A stretch of DNA of 64,000 bases from Hormiphora californensis. Taxonomy: Eukaryota > Ctenophora > Tentaculata > Cydippida > Pleurobrachiidae. Location: the NCBI GenBank assembly GCA_020137815.1, contig CM035362.1:2553891-2617890 (forward strand). The letters are read 5' to 3'. The position numbers and the translations under genes are program-made. The notes beneath the pieces were generated by a model. The model worked only from the letters and a program-made list of their open reading frames with translations. It was not told the DNA's origin and ran no database searches. The first letter of the stretch is position 1, and each line of letters opens with the position of its first letter. Positions 58,001-64,000 of the stretch are shown one piece after another.

Positions 58001-60665
58001 TAAAACTTACTCAACTCGCCGTTTGTCTCATATAAGACCGTCCTCTTCGCAACGGGCCGAAGAGTACTTGCGAGGTGCGCGATGTATAACAGTCAGTGCC
58101 TGACAACTCGCCGTATACTTAATCCAAGTACTTGAAACCACAAATATGACACTGATCCATGATCCATTGATCACCGGAAGCTACTACTTACATCAATAAG
58201 AGGTCGCTCCTCACCCTCCTCTTCCTCCTCCTCTCCGTATGCAGGTAGGGGAGGTGGGGTTCGTGTTAGACAGTACAATAAACACCCAGTTGTACACATG
58301 GCCGTCAGTGCTCCCGCTACAACCTGTGTAATGGTATAGTTATAGTGGTTATACACACTGCAATATAGTTGTAGAATGAATCCTTTCGCCCTGTATTATA
58401 GGACACATTTGTTATATGATTTACATTTGTGGGGCGCGGTGAGACAGGGTCCAACAAGGCAAGGACAATATACATATTAGTGATGATATGAGCTACAACT
58501 TGAAACCAGACTGGTCCTGTCAAATTTCAGTTCAGTGACCCCACCACACCTAGTTGGAACATGTTTTGCATATATTGTGGCGAGACATAGTATATTCATT
58601 TTGAGATCATGCATCCTCTTCCTCAATGATATTTCGCCGAGTGACATGTATTTTACTACTTAGCAAGACGGCTGTGTTGCGACAAAGGATTTAACGTTAA
58701 TCATGCCTCTAAATAAAATATGGTGCCCAAATCAATGTCAGCTGCATGGATTCCCAGCTGTAGTGATTTAGTGACTAATAATTAGGGCGTGATTACTAGC
58801 AGGTGGATGGAGTCTAAGCTAAGAGGGAGGGAGAGCGTTATATTTATATTATTTCGAAAGTTAACACCGCCACTGGAAATTGTTTAATGTCTCCCTGCTG
58901 CTCTGTTAATTACAGTGTATGCAGTAATTTACCAAGTGGGACGTTATATAGGAACAGCTGTGGTGAATGAATGTGTACACAAGTCTGGAAAGTTGAAAAT
59001 AATATTTTTATGTAGAACGGGATCTGAAATTCTGAAAAAAAACTCATACATGTCATAGTTCATATATTATAGCATTACAGTCGGACCCCGATTTACCGGA
59101 ACCCCGATTTACCGGGAGGATAATCTTCCCCCGAAATAGGAAATTAACAGTATTTGACCCCGATATACCGGGCACCCCGATTTACCGGGCAAGACCCTTT
59201 CCGGGAAAGTTTCCCCCGAGCATCCCAGTAAATCGGGGTCCGCGATTGTACTATCTAAGCTGGGTGTGCGAATAATTTACAAATTACCATTCGGGTTGAG
59301 TCATCCAGGAAAAGTCTGTTCCCAATCCCAAAGTAGAGGACCAAGTTACCGAACAGGATACAGCTCATAAATATCATCCAGTGTAGTCCACTATTCCGGG
59401 CCATTTGGGATTTAGTGGAGTTCTCAGAGAGGAATTGTAGGGATACAGCCCGTGAGAACGCATTTCCTGTTGGAATAGGATGAAATGGTTTACAACTTTA
59501 TCTCTAAAAAAATGTATTTCACCTTCTATTCATGAGTGCCATCATGTGTAAAATATTTTCGATGTATTGCATTTTACGAAAGAGAGAGAAGAAAGAATGA
59601 AAAAAGAGAGACAGTGACAGAGATATAGGACCATGATATAATGCTGACCCCAATGTGTCATATTCTGCTTGTATAACACACAAGCATACCAGTGTGTGAC
59701 TGATGATCTACATAACATGGGCTCTCTCTATAATACACAATTGTTGTTGACAGAGCTCCCATTATGATCTGGGTAGCAGCTTCCCCCCCCCCCCAACAGC
59801 AGCTTACAGAACGGCCAACATTCATAGAGATCACCCCTAACCACCCTAACAAACAAACAAACAAATAAACAAACAAACAAACATTATTCGATCTCTAAGT
59901 ACCACACAACAACCCAAACAATCCATGCAGCCCAGCTTGAAATGTAAAATTATTTGTTACAAACCCAGAACAACCACCGATATCCACAGCCCACTTCCTC
60001 CTCTTTACTCTTACCTATTCCATTGATGGCTTGACACATTAAGATACTCCAGTTATAGGGTACAAACAGGGCACAACTGATGGGTATGGTACAGAGGGAT
60101 CCCAACACCAGACTCAGTCTCAATCCCATTACCTAGAGAGGGGGGAGGTGTGTTAACATCCCGACAATGTGTTGCATAGAACAATGTAGCACAAACCGTT
60201 ATCATACTACATGACTGTTTCTTCGTTCAAACAATTAAACTCGGTTCAGAGAGGGTAGTTTTTTATGAGACAAGAACAAGGAAGTATGAAATCTTAATTA
60301 AAGTTTAAGATGGCTTCATTACCTTGATGGCGTATGGTGTGATAAATGCAGCGATTACAACAAAAAGGTTGTTCAACATCAGTCCTGTGAATGCTGTATG
60401 TGACGATATCCCATTCCTTCCCATCATGTCAGCGAATGCCGTGGGCTAAAACAGAAGGAAACTTTAGTAAAATCGCTCATCCATGATTACCATGGTTACC
60501 ATGGTTACCACCCTAAAAACCAATTATACTGATATTTCCCGTCTAAATTGCTATACCTACCATGACTGCGGCGCCTCCGTAGTAGCTGCTGTATACCAGC
60601 ATCACTGCCACTGCGTTCACGAGGATGTTCCATGTCCTGATCTTCTGATCTCTCGACTTGAACAT
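55063..60665 (-). CDS. MFSD11: UNC93/MFSD11-like major facilitator protein
   Basis: Ten minus-strand exons in phase: 60561-60665, 60323-60445, 60015-60132, 59288-59466, 58192-58323, 57891-57984, 57666-57761, 57018-57131, 56424-56603 and 55063-55292. They give 456 residues, the MFSD11 length. The start is chosen because it yields MFKSRDQ directly before the first membrane helix, as in the family, and an in-frame TAG precedes it. About 11-12 hydrophobic segments are seen. UNC93/MFSD11 words are ARNSGLHW, FGNLVLYF and GIFVGIGEIVGGQIAGR. A central cytosolic loop is strongly acidic (AYGEEEEEEGEERPLID, then DSEYEPSEN). Substrate and function are unknown for MFSD11. MITEs sit in introns 4 and 9. Family call is firm; orthology to MFSD11 rather than another UNC93 member is likely. 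Confidence 0.88.
55514..55788. repeat. Three adjacent perfect-type hairpins
   Basis: 55514-55569: about 26-bp stem built on GCGAAAGTTGTCGAAA. 55660-55710: exact 24-bp stem with 3-nt loop. 55708-55788: about 37-bp stem with few mismatches. The third abuts the MITE starting at 55788. All lie in MFSD11-like intron 9. Confidence 0.85.
55788..55946. mobile_element. MITE, TACAGTCGGACCCCG family
   Basis: Complete inverted ends; the internal word has changed to CCCTAAATCGGGG, repeated four times near the right end. It lies in MFSD11-like intron 9. Confidence 0.85.
59076..59250. mobile_element. MITE, TACAGTCGGACCCCG family
   Basis: Long copy, structurally like the one at 25455 with TTTACCGG replacing TTTAACGG throughout. 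It lies in MFSD11-like intron 4, within 40 bp of the exon edge. Confidence 0.85.
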
Positions 60666-61295
60666 TGCCACTCCAACCTATGGTTCATGAGAGAGAGAGG
60701 AAGTTAGGATTAATTGACGAATGATTGAGGACAATCATGAAGAATGAGGAAGTAGGGAAAATGACATGTGTATCTCAAGAGAAAAGAATGGCGTTTCGGC
60801 AGTTCTAAAAACACGACACGTACAGCGTACATTGTTACTGAAACCTAAATACAAAATGCGTGTACACATAAATTGGAACGTGACGACCTGCACTTGTATG
60901 GCCTTTATAACGGAACCATCGAAACGGTGGATGGAAATGGAAATGGCCTGGACAGGTGTAATAACTGCAAACACTGCAGGAATGCTTGACAGCTCCGAAA
61001 GCACAAGTAATGTACATTTCACTCACACACGTTATGTGCTGCAGTAGAGAACACTTAATTGGCCTTGCGAGTTTCGCTAATTGGTAGTAGGATCAGAATT
61101 GGGGCGAGAGAGAAAAGAAGACACAGAGCGAGGGAATGAAAAAGACAGAGAATGAAAAAGACACATAGAGAAAGAAAGTTGACTTTGACGGAGTGAAGAT
61201 GACCAAAAAGACACCAGGAAAACAACCCATGTAACGAAAACAGTTGTACATAATATGCGGAGCACATGTTGTCGAGTAAGTGGTGAGCAACAACC

Positions 61296-61349
<54 letters not shown>

Positions 61350-61364
61350 TCTCTCTCTTCTCTA

Positions 61365-61413
<49 letters not shown>

Positions 61414-63050
61414 TTCTATCTCTCTCTCTCTCTTTCTCTCTCTATCTCTCTCTCTCTCTCGCTCTCTCTCTTAGCACTTCGATAGGATAAATCCTGCAGT
61501 GCAAGTCTACATTCGTCAAACTGCTTGCAGTGCAAAGAGTTGTTAGAAACCACATGAACAATTTGGACAAGTCAAAAGAGAAGACAGATTGGAGTAGCTG
61601 ATTAGGACAAATTAGGACAGTAGCGAGAAACAGTTACTGTTAGCTATCAGTGAGTAATAGATCAATGACCTAGGAAGTAGGATATGTCGATCCTCCTGTT
61701 AAACAGAGATAACAGATAACCGATGTCATAGTCTAGGAGTATCTCGTATCTCGTATTTTTGCCTTGTTCGACCGACGACACTCGTTGTCTCTCTGACTCT
61801 CGTGGAAAGAAAAAACAAAAAGATGGGTTATAGCTTGAGACGAATCAGCCACCTGAGGGGACATGCCCATACTGTAATATATGGACACTATCATTTCATT
61901 TTGATACACAACTGAATTAAATACAAAGTCCTCTCTGACGCACAATTATGCAGATGCCGGCTGGGAAAAGAGATAACTCTCTAGATAACACAATATATAC
62001 CAACTGCTGTATTATAACCTCCCTATCTTCCTGTTATAATTTCCAACAACAGCCCTCTCAAATCACATACTATATCACCTCAGCGGCATTAGCACAACCC
62101 CCTCACAACACTGAACTGATGAACTCATGGCTGGTGGTGTGATAGCACATAGCCTTCTCATGGTTGTCATGGAAACGTGTATAATGCCATTGGGTAAAGC
62201 TGCTCCTTACCTGATAACACTTGTGACGTCATAATGTGGCTTCCAGACTATTTACTGACGTCATACACGAGATGGGAAGTAATTGGGTGGGAAGTGGGTG
62301 CTTTGGATTTCTTATTTTATCTCCTAGCTACCTGTCATCCTTCTTCTCCTTTTCAACAAATCAAAACACGCAAATTTTGGTTTTTTAAAAGTGAAATGCA
62401 GCTGGGCCAATCTTTTGAGGAATCAAAAAGTAAAAAAAGAGAAATCTCTCTGTCATATAATTGTGCATGTGGTGCAGACCCCTGATCATGTGTACTGCAA
62501 GGGGGCAGTAACGATAACACAGGGGACTTTATCACGTGCTAATCACATGTAGTTGGGTCGTGAATAATAATATCTCTTTAAATGTGCACTTGCATTGGTA
62601 CTACGTTACACATACATATGCAACTAACATAATAAAATTTAAACTTATTTTTACTTTTTTCAAATCTATAGTTACAACTATATAATTGTGATATTAAGTT
62701 GTCAGGAAGAATCGTGTGATGAAACTAACAAAACACTAAAAGCCTGATGGGAAAAATATCAACTGTCTCTCTTTTTCTCGTAGGATAAAAACTAGCTCGA
62801 TTTCCGTCAGTCAACCTTGTGTAGAACTGTGGTCACAAGATGGAGCTAAAAGTAGACTTCCATAATTTTAGCGAAGTATTATATTGATTTTGTAACACAG
62901 GAAAAAAAACTATATTCTCTAAAACTCTGCACACCTAAACACATGCACACATCAATTGTGCATAAACATGTACATATCTGCCAAATTGTTTAAAGACACA
63001 TATCGGTCGCAAAGTTATTATTGCACTTCCTCCACGTGGTCGCAAAGTTA
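60666..63050. other. Intergenic, upstream of the MFSD11-like gene
   Basis: No supported exons. It contains a long CT microsatellite (separate entry) and AT-rich sequence. The MFSD11-like promoter should lie at its left end; no TATA box was convincing. Confidence 0.5.
61302..61470. repeat. (CT)n microsatellite with T interruptions
   Basis: About 170 bp of CTCTCT with occasional TTTCT units. Leu/Ser frames through it are artefacts. Confidence 0.95.
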
Positions 63051-63338
63051 TTACTTCCTCCAAGCGTGGTTTGACTTGATACCGTGACCTACAAGTTCCT
63101 CTTCTGCAGACTCGGCAAGTTCAGCTGTTTCGGAGTCGACCATCGCACTGTAGGGAAGGGGGGATATAATATGATAAGGCACGTTTGGTTAAAAAACAAA
63201 TAGTTGCACAGTCGTTCCTGTAGATAAGTATAATACTACACATACCTGTCTAGACTGTTATCTAATCGGAGTCCATGTCCAATCTCCTCCTCAGCAGAGT
63301 CCAGCCTCAACCCGTGACCAATCTCCTCACTTTCAACC
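63051..63338 (-). CDS. C-terminus of an unidentified protein with EE-x-GHG repeats (5' end outside window)
   Basis: Two minus-strand exons, 63246-63338 and 63051-63147, join in phase (AG with T) and end in TAA. They encode about 62 residues. Three copies of a short unit are visible: ESEEIGHGLRLDS, AEEEIGHGLRLDN and, after an acidic spacer, AEEELVGHGIKS, then NHAWRK. Reading through the GTAGGT after the last EEEL is supported because it completes the third repeat. The unit is acidic-then-basic and recognises no family I know. Earlier exons must lie at higher coordinates; none was identified between 63339 and 64000. Confidence 0.6.
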
Positions 63339-64000
63339 CTGAAAGGAAGGAATTGTTTTAATTATTGAAGTTGGAACATGCACCTTGGGGAGAACATGAG
63401 CACTCCCCAAATTGTATCATGGGATCCCGATGATGGAACATTCGGTGTTAAAACCAAATGTTATGAGCAGGAACCGACCGAAACAAGTAAACAACCAATC
63501 AGAACTCGTTATTTATGTCACGTGACTGATTATCATCCAATCAGGGACCCGCATTTCCTGATTCGGTCGGTTCCTGTTTATGAGTTGCCGTTTTGAGTTT
63601 TGACTTTCCCAAATGTCAGGAACCTGCTGGCTGCTGCTGCACCCATTTCACACAGTACAATTTAGCTGTGTAATGGCCGCTTGTTTTGTTAAAACGGGAC
63701 ACAGTGATATAGGGTGTCCCCCGCTCTAGTTTCGACAAAATTCGAAACTTCCTCGGAAAATTAGATAATGCCACTGTGTACTGCTACCCAGTGGAAAGCT
63801 ACCATACACTCCAAGAAATCACCATGGGTTAACACACACACTCACACACCGTAGCACTAGCTAAATATAGCAGCCTCTAACAAACACTCCCAACAAACAC
63901 TCCCAACACCTACCTCCCAAATCTCCTAACAAATAGTTTCAAACTAGATTTTGCTTCAAAACTAACCTAATAACACCTCCCAACAGTGCACTAACAACTA
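63339..64000. other. Right-edge region, presumably intron
   Basis: Apart from the hAT MITE at 63468-63576 I see no feature. CAACACTCCCAACA-like words recur near 63885-63985. Confidence 0.4.
63468..63576. mobile_element. hAT-type MITE, copy 6
   Basis: Complete ends CAGGAACCGACCGA and TCGGTCGGTTCCTG, 109 bp, flanked by GTTATGAG / TTTATGAG (7 of 8). Confidence 0.9.

Noticed and set aside
1-64000. tRNA, rRNA, bacterial operons, phage or integrase genes
   Set aside because: Nothing with these structures was found by eye; all supported genes are intron-containing animal genes or simple retrocopies.

Overview
The window is eukaryotic and animal. Its genes are split into many short GT-AG exons, and when spliced in phase they give metazoan proteins: muskelin, a mitochondrial CoA-type carrier (SLC25A42), EFHC1 with three DM10 domains, a CDK5 activator (p35-like), a secreted chitinase with a peritrophin-type domain, a polypeptide GalNAc-transferase and an UNC93/MFSD11-type transporter. 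Compact genes, an invertebrate-style chitinase and dense small foldback transposons suggest an invertebrate, perhaps early-branching. I cannot name the species from sequence alone. All exon chains below were built by hand from splice sites and reading phase; all but one of the spliced genes remain open end to end, and the exception is stated.

Layout. 1-3.9 kb: C-terminal two thirds of muskelin (+), with a 1 kb TTAA-flanked foldback element in one intron. 6.3-8.1 kb: complete SLC25A42 (+). 9.0-15.4 kb: complete EFHC1 (-); its second intron holds an intronless PIM-like kinase on the opposite strand with one reading-frame break. 15.6-16.4 kb: single-exon membrane-anchored helical-repeat protein (-), close upstream of EFHC1. 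16.4-29.6 kb: mostly noncoding and repeat-rich, with the 3' part of an unrecognised low-complexity protein (-), a 1.5 kb pyrimidine/purine simple-sequence block and a palindromic array of about 419 bp units. 29.6-37.0 kb: CDK5 activator (+) with two alternative N-termini, both beginning Met-Gly. 39.4-44.3 kb: chitinase (+). 46.0-54.1 kb: GalNAc-transferase (-). 55.1-60.7 kb: MFSD11/UNC93-like transporter (-). 63.05-63.34 kb: last two exons of a gene (-) that enters from the right edge, encoding a small tandem repeat.

The genes do not form an operon or pathway; they are neighbours with separate cellular jobs. The unifying feature is mobile DNA. At least six copies of a hAT-type MITE of about 110 bp (8-bp target duplications), several copies of a family ending TACAGTCGGACCCCG, and four larger hairpin elements sit in introns and UTRs, some within a few bases of splice sites. 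One hAT MITE itself carries a 1.37 kb insertion that has nearly the same termini.
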